From a virus: DNA of 35,171 bases. A model generated the notes under the pieces. It was not told the DNA's origin. It did not search any database and saw nothing but the letters and a program-made list of their open reading frames with translations. How positions within the stretch are numbered: the first letter of the stretch is position 1; every line of letters starts with the position of its first letter. The position numbers and the translations under genes were made by a program. Positions 7,747-15,690 of this stretch are shown one piece after another. Location of the stretch: the IMG/VR virus record IMGVR_UViG_3300023118_000021, positions 1 through 35,171 of that record; one strand, 5' to 3'.

Positions 7747-7897
7747 TGGGGCGTCCTTTCGTGAGGTGAAGCGAGCAACGGTCGTTGCCTCGCTACGCTC
7801 TCACGAGCCCCACGCCTAGGCGCTGGTGGCATCGTAGCATGACGAAGCGCCCCGGTCCTGGCGGATTCGGGGCGCTCGCGTGTCGTGCGGGGAGTGG
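7747..7897 (-). promoter_or_regulatory. Structured capsid leader with extended -10 promoter
   Basis: The 151 bases between scaffold and capsid genes contain, in transcription order, a 9-bp hairpin (7846-7854 with 7868-7876), an extended -10 box TGCTACGAT (TACGAT at 7836-7831) and a second hairpin (7770-7794, two stacked stems of 6 and 5 bp), then the ribosome site of the capsid gene. The first hairpin may reduce read-through; the promoter would start near 7824 and give a ~78-base leader. No -35 is evident. This would uncouple capsid level from upstream genes. Confidence 0.45.
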
Positions 7898-8623
7898 TTA
7901 CCGCGAGCGGCCGGTCAGCTTCGCGGCCTGGGCCTGGCTCGGGGTCAGGGCTCGCTTGCTTTTGCGGTCCTCGCCGTTGCGGTCCCCGTCGCCGGCGACG
8001 GACTTCCGACGAACGGTCTTCTTGGCGAAGAATGACGGGTACTTCTTGCGGATGCGGTCGACTTCCTGGTCAAGCCCCTCGACGTTCCCGTCGTCGTCGA
8101 GGTCGAGGTCGTCGAGCTTGACGAAGGCCGCCAGGTCGGCGGCCTGGTCTTTCGGGACGCCAGCGTCAATGAACGCGGCCCGGGCCTCGACGCGCTTGAT
8201 ACGGTCGTTGGCCTTGGCGGTGACTTCGCGCTCGACCTCGCCACGGATGGCGTCGGCGTCGGGTGCGTCACTATCGTCGCCCTTCGCCTTGGTCTTCGGC
8301 TTCGGGGTGGCGCCGCGCTTGGCGAGCTCAGCCTCGGCGGCGCGGCGCGCCTTGCGGTGGCGACTTGCCGAGCCGTTCGCGCCTTCGAGCTGCGCACGCG
8401 TCTTGCGTAGTTCGGCCTTGAGCTCGTCGTCGGTCAGGTCGGCAAGGTCGTCCTCGTCGTCATCTTCCTCGTCGTCGTCCTCGCCCTCGTCATCTTCCTC
8501 GTCGTCGTCATCCTCATCGCCACCGCCCTGGGATTCGACCTTCTTGGCGAACGTCGCGATGCCGGGCCGGGCCCAGTAGGGGAGCGCGAACTTGTATCGG
8601 TTGTCGAGGCTCATGTCGTACAT
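7898..8623 (-). CDS. Capsid scaffolding protein
   Basis: A 241-aa protein upstream of the major capsid gene. After a short N-terminus it has a very acidic Asp/Glu run (~37-60), a helical coiled-coil-like region and then 'AAFIDAGVPKDQAADLAAFV', 'DDLDLDDDGNVEGLDQEVD' and 'KYPSFFA', a pattern typical of Gp20-like phage scaffolds. The C-terminus is basic, as expected for the part that binds capsid subunits. ATG 8623 is preferred over an ATG three codons downstream because of the GAAAGGAA site upstream. Confidence 0.85.
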   Translation of the reverse strand: MYDMSLDNRYKFALPYWARPGIATFAKKVESQGGGDEDDDDEEDDEGEDDDEEDDDEDDLADLTDDELKAELRKTRAQLEGANGSASRHRKARRAAEAELAKRGATPKPKTKAKGDDSDAPDADAIRGEVEREVTAKANDRIKRVEARAAFIDAGVPKDQAADLAAFVKLDDLDLDDDGNVEGLDQEVDRIRKKYPSFFAKKTVRRKSVAGDGDRNGEDRKSKRALTPSQAQAAKLTGRSR

Positions 8624-8647
8624 AGTGCGGGTGTTTCCTTTCGGGGG

Positions 8648-9475
8648 TTAGAGGGTCGGACGAGTCGAATAGACAGTGTCGGTACCCTTTGCCATCCTGA
8701 GTGCCGTGGCGATGCCAGTGGCGTCAAGTTTCTGCGCGTTGTCCGGCGAGTCGGCGAGCATAAGATAGTTGGCACTCAGCGATTCCGCCTGTCGCTTGTT
8801 AAGGTAGATGACCTGTCGAGGGTCGTCGATGTCGAGCCCGTAGTTGATAGCGACGAACACGTCGGGCGCGTCGTCCGCCTTGCTCGTGTTGCGGAAGAGT
8901 CGCCACTGGCGAGACTCACGGCGCACCGCGTCCCTCGTCGTCGTCGAGTCGGCGTTAACGACCTGTTTGACGATGGTGCGAAGTTCGTCGAGGGTTGCCA
9001 TGTCGAAACCATCCTTATCTGGTGCGGGGGTAATCGGGGTGGAGTTGCCGCCCGATGGGGCGGTGTAGCTGGTGATGATCGGGTAGCTGGCGAAGTTGGC
9101 AGGTTGAATGTGCCACGGTTCGCCGGCAACGCCGTTGACCTGGATGCCGGCACGCTCGAGCGCGGAAAGGGTGGCGCTTCCCCACTCGAGCAGGTCGTCG
9201 CCGACGCCCCGCTGATGCGAGCGCGGGCCCGAGTCGGGGTTGCTCGCCGACGAGAATCCGGGAAGGTGGTTACGGTACCCGTTCCACAGATAGACCCCGT
9301 CGGCGTACGAGCGCCAAGCGGCGAGGTAGCGACCGTTCGGCGCCCGTGTCGAGCCCATGAGAATCGGGCGGCCCCGATACGTGTTCGCGAGCGTGAGCTT
9401 CGCCAGCATGTCGGGGTGCGTGAGCAGATGAGGCTGCCACGGAATCGGCACGAGGACGGGGGTCATGCGCGTCAT
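8648..9475 (-). CDS. Endolysin, M15-family peptidase (VanY-like)
   Basis: A 275-aa protein. The N-terminal domain carries the M15 zinc-peptidase signature: His87 and Asp94 in 'SHQRGVGDDLLEWG', then Glu119 and His122 in 'GEPWHIQP', preceded by 'AWRSYADGVYLWNGYR'. Such enzymes cut peptide stems or cross-bridges of peptidoglycan. After a Pro/Thr linker (~130-150) comes a ~125-residue domain of the type attached to actinophage lysins, perhaps for wall binding. The place, between the MuF-like head gene and the scaffold, is far from the membrane genes at the end of the late region. A GTG at 9502 is an alternative start; ATG 9475 was chosen as the first with a plausible site (GGTGG). Confidence 0.85.
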   Translation of the reverse strand: MTRMTPVLVPIPWQPHLLTHPDMLAKLTLANTYRGRPILMGSTRAPNGRYLAAWRSYADGVYLWNGYRNHLPGFSSASNPDSGPRSHQRGVGDDLLEWGSATLSALERAGIQVNGVAGEPWHIQPANFASYPIITSYTAPSGGNSTPITPAPDKDGFDMATLDELRTIVKQVVNADSTTTRDAVRRESRQWRLFRNTSKADDAPDVFVAINYGLDIDDPRQVIYLNKRQAESLSANYLMLADSPDNAQKLDATGIATALRMAKGTDTVYSTRPTL

Positions 9476-9505
9476 GCTACCACCCGCGTATTGACTGACC
9501 ACTAG

Positions 9506-10378
9506 CTACGGCCGACCGCGCGTCGCGAACTTGCCGCGCTTGATCGATTTCCGCGCGAGAGCGATGACCGACTTCGGTGCGTCGACCCCGCTGGCGACGA
9601 GCCGTTGCGCCGCGTCGATACGCACGCCCATCGACTCCGACTCGAGAGAGAACCCACGAAGGACCGACCGGTCAGCTTCGCGGCGTAGCGCGTCCGCGTA
9701 GCTCTGATCGTTCAACGGCTCGACGGTGCATCGGCAATTCGGGTGCAGGGGCGGATGCGGCAACGGGTCGGGATGGTAGCTCTTCGCGCCGTAGGTCAGC
9801 CCGCCGGGGAACGACTTGCCGGGCTTGGCCACGCGGCCCGAGTATGCGAGACAGTGCACGCATGCGTTGGTCTCGGCGACCCACACCGTCGGCAGTCCGG
9901 CCGCATCCGCAACGGCGGTCGACCCTTCGTTGCCGGCCATGTTCACGGCCCGGGTAACGCGGCCCTGTATCGAGTTGGCGTGAGCGATGAGCGGGGCGGT
10001 GATCGCCTGGGCATCGGCGCCGGCGCGGGCGAGTTTCTGCGCGGTGGCCAGCGCTTCGCGGCCCGCCTTGTCGAGACCGCCGACGATGGCTTTCGCCCGA
10101 TTGCCCGGTCGCCCGATGCGGGCAATGTCGTCGATGCCCGCCGCTTCGACGATGTCGAGCGCATCGTGCGCACCAGCACCGAAGGCGTCGAGCACCGCGG
10201 CAAGGGCCTGGGCTTGCACCCTCGGTGCCCGCATGGCCAGCACGAGTCCGCGGATGGTGTCGGCGTCCTGGGCGGCGAGAAGTGTCCGCAGGGTTTCAAC
10301 GCGCTTGAGGTAGTCGCGGATGCCGGCCGCGGCGAGCACCTTCGCCTCGAGCTGCGCGAGCTGCTGCTCGGCGCTCAT
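9506..10378 (-). CDS. MuF-like minor head protein
   Basis: A 290-aa protein right behind the portal gene. Residues 'WVAETNACVHCLAYSGRVA', then a gap and 'HPPLHPNCRCTVEPL', are the Cys/His pattern of the phage Mu gpF head-morphogenesis family, which sits inside the head or at the portal and can be ejected with DNA. The N-terminal half is helical. The start at ATG 10378 lies just after the portal stop, so the two are probably translated together. Confidence 0.88.
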   Translation of the reverse strand: MSAEQQLAQLEAKVLAAAGIRDYLKRVETLRTLLAAQDADTIRGLVLAMRAPRVQAQALAAVLDAFGAGAHDALDIVEAAGIDDIARIGRPGNRAKAIVGGLDKAGREALATAQKLARAGADAQAITAPLIAHANSIQGRVTRAVNMAGNEGSTAVADAAGLPTVWVAETNACVHCLAYSGRVAKPGKSFPGGLTYGAKSYHPDPLPHPPLHPNCRCTVEPLNDQSYADALRREADRSVLRGFSLESESMGVRIDAAQRLVASGVDAPKSVIALARKSIKRGKFATRGRP

Positions 10379-10381
10379 CGG

Positions 10382-12154
10382 TTACTCTCCGGGCGCGCCG
10401 GGCGCGGGCGCTCCCGAGCCTTCAAGTCCGCTCGCGTCGGCTTCGGGGATGCGCACCGTAACCGGCACGTTCGGGAAGGTGAGCCCCTCGAGCCCGGCCG
10501 CCGTGGCGGCCTTGAGCGGGTCGGCGCCGGCGCGGACCAGGACCGCGAGGGCGTCGGCCTTGGCCTTGAGCTCTTCGGCGGGGTTGGTGACGACACCGGG
10601 GATAGGGTCGGCGGTCTCGTCGACGACCGGACCTTCACCGCGGGCTGCGGTCAGGATGGTCGGGAGCATGGCGCCGAGCTCGCGGTCGTCGATGACGCCG
10701 AGGGTCTTCGCGGTACCGAGCTGCGCGAGTGCGGTGCCGAGGGTAGTGAGCATGTCGATGGTGACCGCCGGTCCCTCGGGCCACCACTCCTCGACCTTGT
10801 CGGCGGTGTACCCCGCCTCGAGCAACGCGACGCGGACGGGCACACCGTTGCTGATCTTGATGCCGACGAGCTCGATGCCTTCCTTGTCGGTGCTGGTCTC
10901 GATAGGGTAGAACGTTGCCGCGACGGTCTGGTCTTCGCGCCCGAGGATGGCGAGCGTGGTCGCGCCGAGGGACTCGAGGAAGTTGCCGGCAGCGCGACGC
11001 ACTCGCTTGGCCTTCTTGAGCGCGCGGAACATGGCCCGGCGACGGGCCTCGCCGCTCGGCTGCTCGCCGCTCAGGTCGAACTCGAAGAGCGGGATGCCGG
11101 TCGCGACGGCCATGACTTTCACATACCAGTCCTGATTGGCGAGGAAGACGTTGCCGTCCCCATTCTCGAAGGTGCCGACCTCCTTGATGCCGCGCAGGTA
11201 GGCGATGCCGCCGGGGACGCTGCGCACTTTCGAGCCGTTGCTCGCGGTCGTCTGGCCGTCGGCGGTGCTCGAGCCGGGAACCGTGCCCGGGCCGTTGTCA
11301 CCGAAGTCGTCGTCGATGTCGTCGTCAACCTCGGCCATCGGGTCGAGCAGCGCCCAGCGCGCGGGGAGTGCGAGACCTTCGATGTTGGCGAGGTTGCCGG
11401 CGCTGATCTTGGTGATGGCGTCTTGCGGGCCCCATGCCTTGCGGTGCAGTGGCACGCCGTACGGGTGCCCGTCGATGGCCAGGTGCTCGATGAGCATGCG
11501 CCCGCCGGGGTGGAAGACGAAGGCGTCCTCGATGGCCTCTTCGTAATCAAAGTCGAATGTTTTCGAGTCGGGGGCGTTCTCCCCCTTGAGGGCGACGAGC
11601 TTGACGGTGCAGTCGTCGTAGTAGAGGCGGCCGCGCCACGTCTTGCCGTCGAGCCAGACCTTCGCCCCGAACAGCGGGGTACGCTCGTCCGCCTTGTCGT
11701 AGACCCGCACCGTTGTCAACGGCGACGAGCCAATCCACCGAATCGATTCGGGCGTGATATTGCCGGCACGGTCCTCTTCGGTCGGGTCAATGATTGCGTA
11801 GTAGTCACCGAAGTATGCCGCCTTGCGTAGCCAGTCCTCGGCACCGTCCTCGAGGTCGTTCGCGTCGACGACGGTGCCGAGCAGTTTGGAGCTGTTCGCG
11901 TCGTCGCTGTCAAGGTCGGTCAGTTCGACCATGTCGACGATGACGTCAACGGGGATGTGAGCGAGCGAAATGGGGAAGGCGTCGGCGTTCGCGTTGATGA
12001 TCTTGGTGACGTACTTCGACGCGCTGACCTCGACCCGCTCTCCGGTGTAGAAGTCGCGGCCGAGGATGTAGTCGGGGCGTCGTTCGTCGATGATGCCGAG
12101 CGCCCGCTTGAGGTCTTTGCGGATATCCGCCAGGTTGTCGGGTGCGTCGGTCAT
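10382..12154 (-). CDS. Portal protein (SPP1 gp6-like)
   Basis: A 590-aa protein of the size usual for portals. Features include N-terminal 'RRPDYILGRDFYTGERVEV', the central 'WGPQDAITKISAGNLANIEG', and the diagnostic helix segment 'LSGEQPSGEARRRAMFRAL' of SPP1-gp6-type portals. It forms the dodecameric channel for DNA packaging and tail attachment. The C-terminal ~25 residues are Gly/Pro/Ala-rich and probably flexible. Upstream, TGTTAGGAT followed by six bases and ATG could be an extended -10 giving a leaderless start, or AGGA may serve as ribosome site. Confidence 0.93.
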   Translation of the reverse strand: MTDAPDNLADIRKDLKRALGIIDERRPDYILGRDFYTGERVEVSASKYVTKIINANADAFPISLAHIPVDVIVDMVELTDLDSDDANSSKLLGTVVDANDLEDGAEDWLRKAAYFGDYYAIIDPTEEDRAGNITPESIRWIGSSPLTTVRVYDKADERTPLFGAKVWLDGKTWRGRLYYDDCTVKLVALKGENAPDSKTFDFDYEEAIEDAFVFHPGGRMLIEHLAIDGHPYGVPLHRKAWGPQDAITKISAGNLANIEGLALPARWALLDPMAEVDDDIDDDFGDNGPGTVPGSSTADGQTTASNGSKVRSVPGGIAYLRGIKEVGTFENGDGNVFLANQDWYVKVMAVATGIPLFEFDLSGEQPSGEARRRAMFRALKKAKRVRRAAGNFLESLGATTLAILGREDQTVAATFYPIETSTDKEGIELVGIKISNGVPVRVALLEAGYTADKVEEWWPEGPAVTIDMLTTLGTALAQLGTAKTLGVIDDRELGAMLPTILTAARGEGPVVDETADPIPGVVTNPAEELKAKADALAVLVRAGADPLKAATAAGLEGLTFPNVPVTVRIPEADASGLEGSGAPAPGAPGE

Positions 12155-12160
12155 GGCCGC

Positions 12161-12168
12161 ATCCTAAC
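12161..12168 (-). promoter_or_regulatory. Possible portal promoter or ribosome site
   Basis: The minus strand reads TGTTAGGAT, six bases, ATG 12154. TAGGAT fits a TANNNT -10 with the extended TGn motif and the spacing seen for leaderless starts in this genome, and the segment resembles that before the gene at 13248 (TATGAT, GCGGCC, ATG). AGGA seven bases before the ATG could equally be a Shine-Dalgarno site, so the two readings cannot be separated by eye. Confidence 0.4.
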
Positions 12169-12178
12169 AGGCGCGCGC

Positions 12179-12445
12179 TCAGAGCGGCAGGAAGGGCAGC
12201 GGTATCGCGTGCCGACGATGGCAGCTATCACAATTGGGTCGAAGCGTGCCGGCGTTGACGTGATACTCCGCGAATCGCTTGTGCAAGTCGCAGAACAGCT
12301 CGACGAAACCACACGCCCCGCACCGAATCGACCAGGCCGCCGGCGCCTCGCATACCTCTACTGCGCACGGCAGTTCCTGGTCGATGGACGCGAACAGCTT
12401 GCGCAGTTGCTCGCTTCGGCTCGGCGTTTCCGTCGTGGTGCTCAT
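12179..12445 (-). CDS. Small Cys/His zinc-binding-type protein
   Basis: An 88-aa protein starting at ATG 12445 in an ATGA overlap with the preceding gene. It has paired Cys/His motifs: 'CAVEVCEAPAAWSIRCGACG', 'CDLHKRFAEYH' and 'CDSCHRRH', enough ligands for two zinc sites. Small proteins like this are common between the terminase and portal genes of actinophages, but no function is known to me. It could be a DNA-binding accessory factor. Confidence 0.7.
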   Translation of the reverse strand: MSTTTETPSRSEQLRKLFASIDQELPCAVEVCEAPAAWSIRCGACGFVELFCDLHKRFAEYHVNAGTLRPNCDSCHRRHAIPLPFLPL

Positions 12446-13026
12446 GGCCGGAACGGGGTGAGGCACTGGGGGGTTGCTTCGCTGACCGGCATCGAGAAGC
12501 ACTCGGCGGGGAGGCATGCCGTGTCCCCGCTCTCGTCATGGCCGGTCGCCTGACTGCCCGCGGGGCACGTCGTCTGACCGCCACCGGACGGAGCGACGGT
12601 ACTGCCGCCAGTCGCGGTGCGCTTCGTCGGCGCCTTGGCGGCGTTCGCGGCCTGTTCCGCGGCAACGCGGGCAGCCTCGGCAGCGGCAGCCTGTTCGGCA
12701 GCGATGCGCGCGGCCTCGGCCTGGCGGTCGGCTTCGGCCTTCGCCACGGCGGCCTGGTAGTCGACCTCGTGCTGCGCGGCGATGCGGGCATCCTCGGCAG
12801 CCTCGGCCTCGGCGAGCTCGTCGGCGGCGGTCTCGAAACGCACCTGATAGGCGCGCTCTTCGGCGCGCTGTTCGGCGGCAACGCGCTCGTTGTTCGCGTG
12901 AATCGCGGCACTGGTCCCGGCCGCGGCAGCCACCCCGAGCGAGAGGGCGAGCACGATGGCGATGCGGCGGCGGTAGTCGTGGGGGCCGTGCTGGCGGCCG
13001 GCGAGGATTTCGGCTGGTGTTCTCAT
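12442..13026 (-). CDS. Membrane-anchored Ala-rich coiled-coil protein
   Basis: A 194-aa protein. A positively charged start (~1-23, ending 'DYRRR') precedes one membrane helix 'IAIVLALSLGVAAAAGTSAA', so the rest should lie outside the membrane. Then comes a long Ala/Glu/Arg coiled coil (~45-130), a Thr/Gly/Ser linker and a C-terminus with four cysteines ('CPAGSQATGHDESGDTACLP', 'ECFSMPVSEATPQCL') that may form disulfides. ATG 13026 begins seven bases after a strong operator-bearing promoter, implying a leaderless mRNA. Its own promoter inside the late region and its envelope location suggest a host-interaction gene, for example exclusion or envelope modification; this is inference. Confidence 0.75.
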   Translation of the reverse strand: MRTPAEILAGRQHGPHDYRRRIAIVLALSLGVAAAAGTSAAIHANNERVAAEQRAEERAYQVRFETAADELAEAEAAEDARIAAQHEVDYQAAVAKAEADRQAEAARIAAEQAAAAEAARVAAEQAANAAKAPTKRTATGGSTVAPSGGGQTTCPAGSQATGHDESGDTACLPAECFSMPVSEATPQCLTPFRP

Positions 13027-13063
13027 GCGCCTAAACCTAGTGGCTGGCAACTAGGTTTGTCAA
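13026..13063 (-). promoter_or_regulatory. Operator promoter A (leftward, leaderless)
   Basis: Minus strand: -35 TTGACA (13063-13058), 18-base spacer, -10 TAGGTT (13039-13034), seven bases, ATG 13026. The spacer holds the dyad CTAGT-8-ACTAG (13037-13054), extended to 9-bp arms AAACCTAGT/ACTAGGTTT (13033-13058). No ribosome site precedes the ATG, so the transcript should be leaderless. Confidence 0.8.
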
Positions 13064-13248
13064 GACCATTCGATCAGGATGCGATGACGGGAACCGTAGA
13101 CCCGCATCTCGCCGGTCGCGTTGCCGTCAATGTCCCGCACCTCGGTCACGGCGTCGGTGTCGTGCCCGAGCGGCAAGATGCACCGCCCGGCGGGGATGCT
13201 GGCGGTGCACTGCTCGACGACTTCGGGGTCGGGGGTCTCGTCATCCAT
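13060..13248 (-). CDS. Small protein of unknown function
   Basis: A 62-aa acidic protein read from ATG 13248. It carries 'CTASIPAGRCILPLGHD', a Cys/Cys/His arrangement found in several small actinophage proteins and possibly metal-binding, followed by a beta-rich end. The ATG lies six bases after TATGAT without a ribosome site, the leaderless layout. Its stop overlaps promoter A of the next gene. Function unknown. Confidence 0.65.
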   Translation of the reverse strand: MDDETPDPEVVEQCTASIPAGRCILPLGHDTDAVTEVRDIDGNATGEMRVYGSRHRILIEWS

Positions 13249-13260
13249 GGCCGCATCATA
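13248..13260 (-). promoter_or_regulatory. Leaderless promoter, TATGAT -10
   Basis: Minus strand TATGAT (13260-13255), six bases GCGGCC, then ATG 13248. No convincing -35 is present and no Shine-Dalgarno fits, so transcription probably starts at or next to the A of ATG. It lies just downstream of the hairpin ending the terminase unit. Confidence 0.55.
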
Positions 13261-13268
13261 CAGGAAAC

Positions 13269-13301
13269 GGGCCGTCGTTGCGTGAAAGGCAACGACGGCC
13301 C
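13269..13301 (-). terminator. Hairpin terminator after large terminase
   Basis: Perfect 13-bp arms GGGCCGTCGTTGC and GCAACGACGGCCC with a 7-base loop, 37 bases past the terminase stop. On the minus strand GTTTCC follows, a weak U-tract. It separates the terminase unit from the next promoter. Confidence 0.7.
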
Positions 13302-13337
13302 GGCGCACCCGTGACAGGGGTGCGGGATGGCGACCCG

Positions 13338-14975
13338 TCAGGAAGCATACCCCTCGGTGCCGCCGCCCGCCCTGATGGATTTGGAACGCAGATTACGGTC
13401 AAGGAAGTAGAGCCCGCCGGCACCGGCCGCATCGACCATGTCGTCGTGCGGGGCGTTCGGAAAGGCGACGAGCTGACCCTCATAATCGGTCAGCGTGCCG
13501 AGGCGCGGGTTGGTGCGCGCCATCCCGAGCACGCCGAGCTCGTCGCCGGCGTTGTGCCCGACCCGGCCACGCTGGTAGTGATCGAGCCATCGCGCCGCGC
13601 GGACCTCTTTCGACTCGACCTCGTGCACGGTCTTCAGCGGCACGGGCAGCCCCCAGAGGACGGCCTTCCATAGGTCGCCGCCCTGATTGACCTCGATGCG
13701 CACGAGGCCCGCGTTCCATCTCGTGACCGTGTCGATGACGTCGAGGCGCAGACCCGCGCCGGTCTTCTTGACCTGGCGGACCTCGAGCACGACGACGCGG
13801 CCCGGCGCCTTCGGTCGCTCCCGGGGCGGCGGCTGCCAGGCGATGACCGCAATTCCGGTGTAGTCGCTCTTGGTCTTGGAGGTGACGGCGGGGTCGACTT
13901 CGACGAGGATGCGCGTGCAACTCGGGAGCCAGCTCGTGCCGATGGTGCGCGCCCTGTCGACGTCGTCTTTGACCCAGTAATCGCCGTCGGCGCCGAGCGG
14001 GTCGTTGGCGTAGTTCTTCGCATAGGTCGCCGTGTGTTCGATGGATTCGAGGAAGGCGAGCGACCACTTCCCGGGCCACACTGAGCGCCGCGTACCGTCG
14101 TCCGCCGTGATGATCGGCGGGGTCTGCCGGACCCCGATGCGCTGCTCTTCGACCCAGTCATTCTTGTCATCCTGCTCGCCGCGGCCGCGCTTGACGATCT
14201 GGTGGACGATGCTGTCGACCATCGTGACGGTACCGGCGATGATGACGTGCGCGTAAATGTTCAACGGGAGGATGGCGGAGACCAGGGTGTCGAGGCGCTT
14301 CTTCGCCAACCCCTCGCCGTAACGCCCCTCGTGCGGTTCGATGTCGTCGAGGATGATCAGGTCGGGTCGTTGGTTGCCGACCTTGAGACCGAGGTTAGAC
14401 GAGTCCATGCCGGCGGCCGCGAAGACGAACCCGCTGCGCGCATGGTAGAGCGAGACCCGGTCGGCCTCGACGGTTCCGCGGCCTCTCGTCTTCGGGGCGA
14501 CGAGGTCGGGGAAGTCGGCGCGAATGAGCGGGTTGTTGTCGAGCTCGCCCTTGAATGTGGCGAGGTGTGTCTGTGCCTGAGTGTCGGTGTCGGCGAACGC
14601 CGCGGCGAACTTGACATGGCCGTGCGCCGCCGCCCAGAGCGGGAGCAGCAGGAACCACCAGGTCGACTTGCCCATCTCGCGGGGCGCCACCTCGGCGTGC
14701 CGGTCGCTCATTGCCTCGAGGACGGGCTCGGCCCATCGCTTCGCGGTCTCGGCCCAGGCGACGTGTACGTCGGCAAGGGTGACAGTGTTGGTCTTCGGGT
14801 CGACGAGGTGTTTGCTCAGGTAGACCAGGGCGAAGAGCGCGGGGTCGTTGCGGGTCGCGGTGCGTCGATGCTCGGCCATGACTTCGGTCGATGCGCCGTC
14901 CTCGGCGAGCGCGGCGTGCAGGGTGGCGAACCGGCGCCACCTCTTGAGTGCCTTATCGGCGGGGGTCTTGCTCAA
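13338..14975 (-). CDS. Terminase large subunit
   Basis: About 545 aa from TTG 14975. The ATPase part has a Walker A-like 'VAPREMGKSTWWF' and Walker B 'DLIILDDIE'; the nuclease part has 'ILVEVDPAVTSKTKSDYTG' with the catalytic Asp and 'HDDMVDAAGAGGLYF' near the end. It powers DNA packaging and cuts the concatemer at the portal. The frame is open further upstream to GTG 15098, but that would overlap a well-coupled small gene; TTG 14975 overlaps that gene's stop as TTGA, so it is preferred. Confidence 0.93.
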   Translation of the reverse strand: MSKTPADKALKRWRRFATLHAALAEDGASTEVMAEHRRTATRNDPALFALVYLSKHLVDPKTNTVTLADVHVAWAETAKRWAEPVLEAMSDRHAEVAPREMGKSTWWFLLLPLWAAAHGHVKFAAAFADTDTQAQTHLATFKGELDNNPLIRADFPDLVAPKTRGRGTVEADRVSLYHARSGFVFAAAGMDSSNLGLKVGNQRPDLIILDDIEPHEGRYGEGLAKKRLDTLVSAILPLNIYAHVIIAGTVTMVDSIVHQIVKRGRGEQDDKNDWVEEQRIGVRQTPPIITADDGTRRSVWPGKWSLAFLESIEHTATYAKNYANDPLGADGDYWVKDDVDRARTIGTSWLPSCTRILVEVDPAVTSKTKSDYTGIAVIAWQPPPRERPKAPGRVVVLEVRQVKKTGAGLRLDVIDTVTRWNAGLVRIEVNQGGDLWKAVLWGLPVPLKTVHEVESKEVRAARWLDHYQRGRVGHNAGDELGVLGMARTNPRLGTLTDYEGQLVAFPNAPHDDMVDAAGAGGLYFLDRNLRSKSIRAGGGTEGYAS

Positions 14976-15115
14976 CTCGGCGGGTGGCACTCGGGCGCCG
15001 CGTGACCGTGGCACTCTTCGGCCGGGTAGCCATGCGCGCAAGTATCGAGCAACGGGTCGAGCTTGACCAGTAACGGTGGCTCGACCATCGGCGCCCACGG
15101 GGCCGGGCCGCTCAC
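14972..15115 (-). CDS. Tiny Cys/His protein between terminase subunits
   Basis: A 47-aa reading frame that exactly bridges the two terminase genes: its GTG overlaps the small-terminase stop (GTGA) and its TGA overlaps the TTG proposed for the large subunit. It contains three Cys-x-His pairs in 'CAHGYPAEECHGHAAPECH', suggesting a small metal-binding fold. It competes with an N-terminal extension of the large subunit in another frame; the double coupling favours a real gene. Function unknown, perhaps an HNH-like remnant or packaging accessory. Confidence 0.55.
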   Translation of the reverse strand: MSGPAPWAPMVEPPLLVKLDPLLDTCAHGYPAEECHGHAAPECHPPS

Positions 15116-15690
15116 GAGTCGACCTCGTGCCGCTTGACCGATGCGCGGGCCAGCATTTCGTTTAGCTCGTCGGTGACCGCGTCGCGCGTGGTGACTTCGA
15201 GCGTGGCGGCGACGGGTGCGTCGAGTCCGAAGAGCTTGGCCTCTCGGGCATGCACCGATTCGAGGCGACGGTCGGCGCTGTCGACGAGTCGGGCGTTCGC
15301 CTCGACGGTCTTCGACCAGACCCCGACCGCGGCCAGGTAGTCGGCATCCTCGACGAAGTCTTTGCGCTTCGGCTTCGGCTTGCGCAACTCGCGGCGCGCT
15401 GCGTCGTAGTCCTCTCGCGCTGCGCGACCTCGGGCGTCGACCTCGGCGGCCTGTCGCTCGATGCGCTCTTCGCGACTCATGGTCAGGTCGCCGCGGTCCT
15501 CGCGTGCCTTCCGCACGAGACCCTTGAGCGCCTCGGGGGAGAGGTCATAGCCGAGCCCGCCGTCACTCTCGGGACGGTTCGCGAGCTGGCGTATCTGCGT
15601 GAACGAGAGCCGGGCGAGCCACGCCTCGTACGCCCACTCGCGCTCGCGGGCAACGCGCTCGGTGATGAGGTGATCGGCCTTCGGGGTCAT
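15112..15690 (-). CDS. Terminase small subunit
   Basis: A 192-aa protein starting at ATG 15690 in an ATGA overlap. N-terminal ~60 residues resemble a helix-turn-helix DNA-recognition domain ('WLARLSFTQIRQLANRPE' to 'YDLSPEALKGLVRKAREDRG'), the middle is a charged coiled-coil oligomerisation region, and the C-terminus would contact the large subunit. It recognises the packaging site. Placement two genes before the large subunit supports the call. Confidence 0.82.
   Translation of the reverse strand: MTPKADHLITERVAREREWAYEAWLARLSFTQIRQLANRPESDGGLGYDLSPEALKGLVRKAREDRGDLTMSREERIERQAAEVDARGRAAREDYDAARRELRKPKPKRKDFVEDADYLAAVGVWSKTVEANARLVDSADRRLESVHAREAKLFGLDAPVAATLEVTTRDAVTDELNEMLARASVKRHEVDS

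Noticed and set aside
8459-8520. Apparent short tandem repeat of GTCGTC/CTCGTC type
   Set aside because: It is simply the codons of the Asp/Glu run in the scaffold protein and not an array with spacers; no CRISPR structure is present.
9481-9500. Operator-like half-site (GACCACTAG) at the end of the MuF-like gene
   Set aside because: It matches one arm only, partly overlaps the gene's stop codon, and has no usable -10 box at the right distance. Probably chance or decayed.
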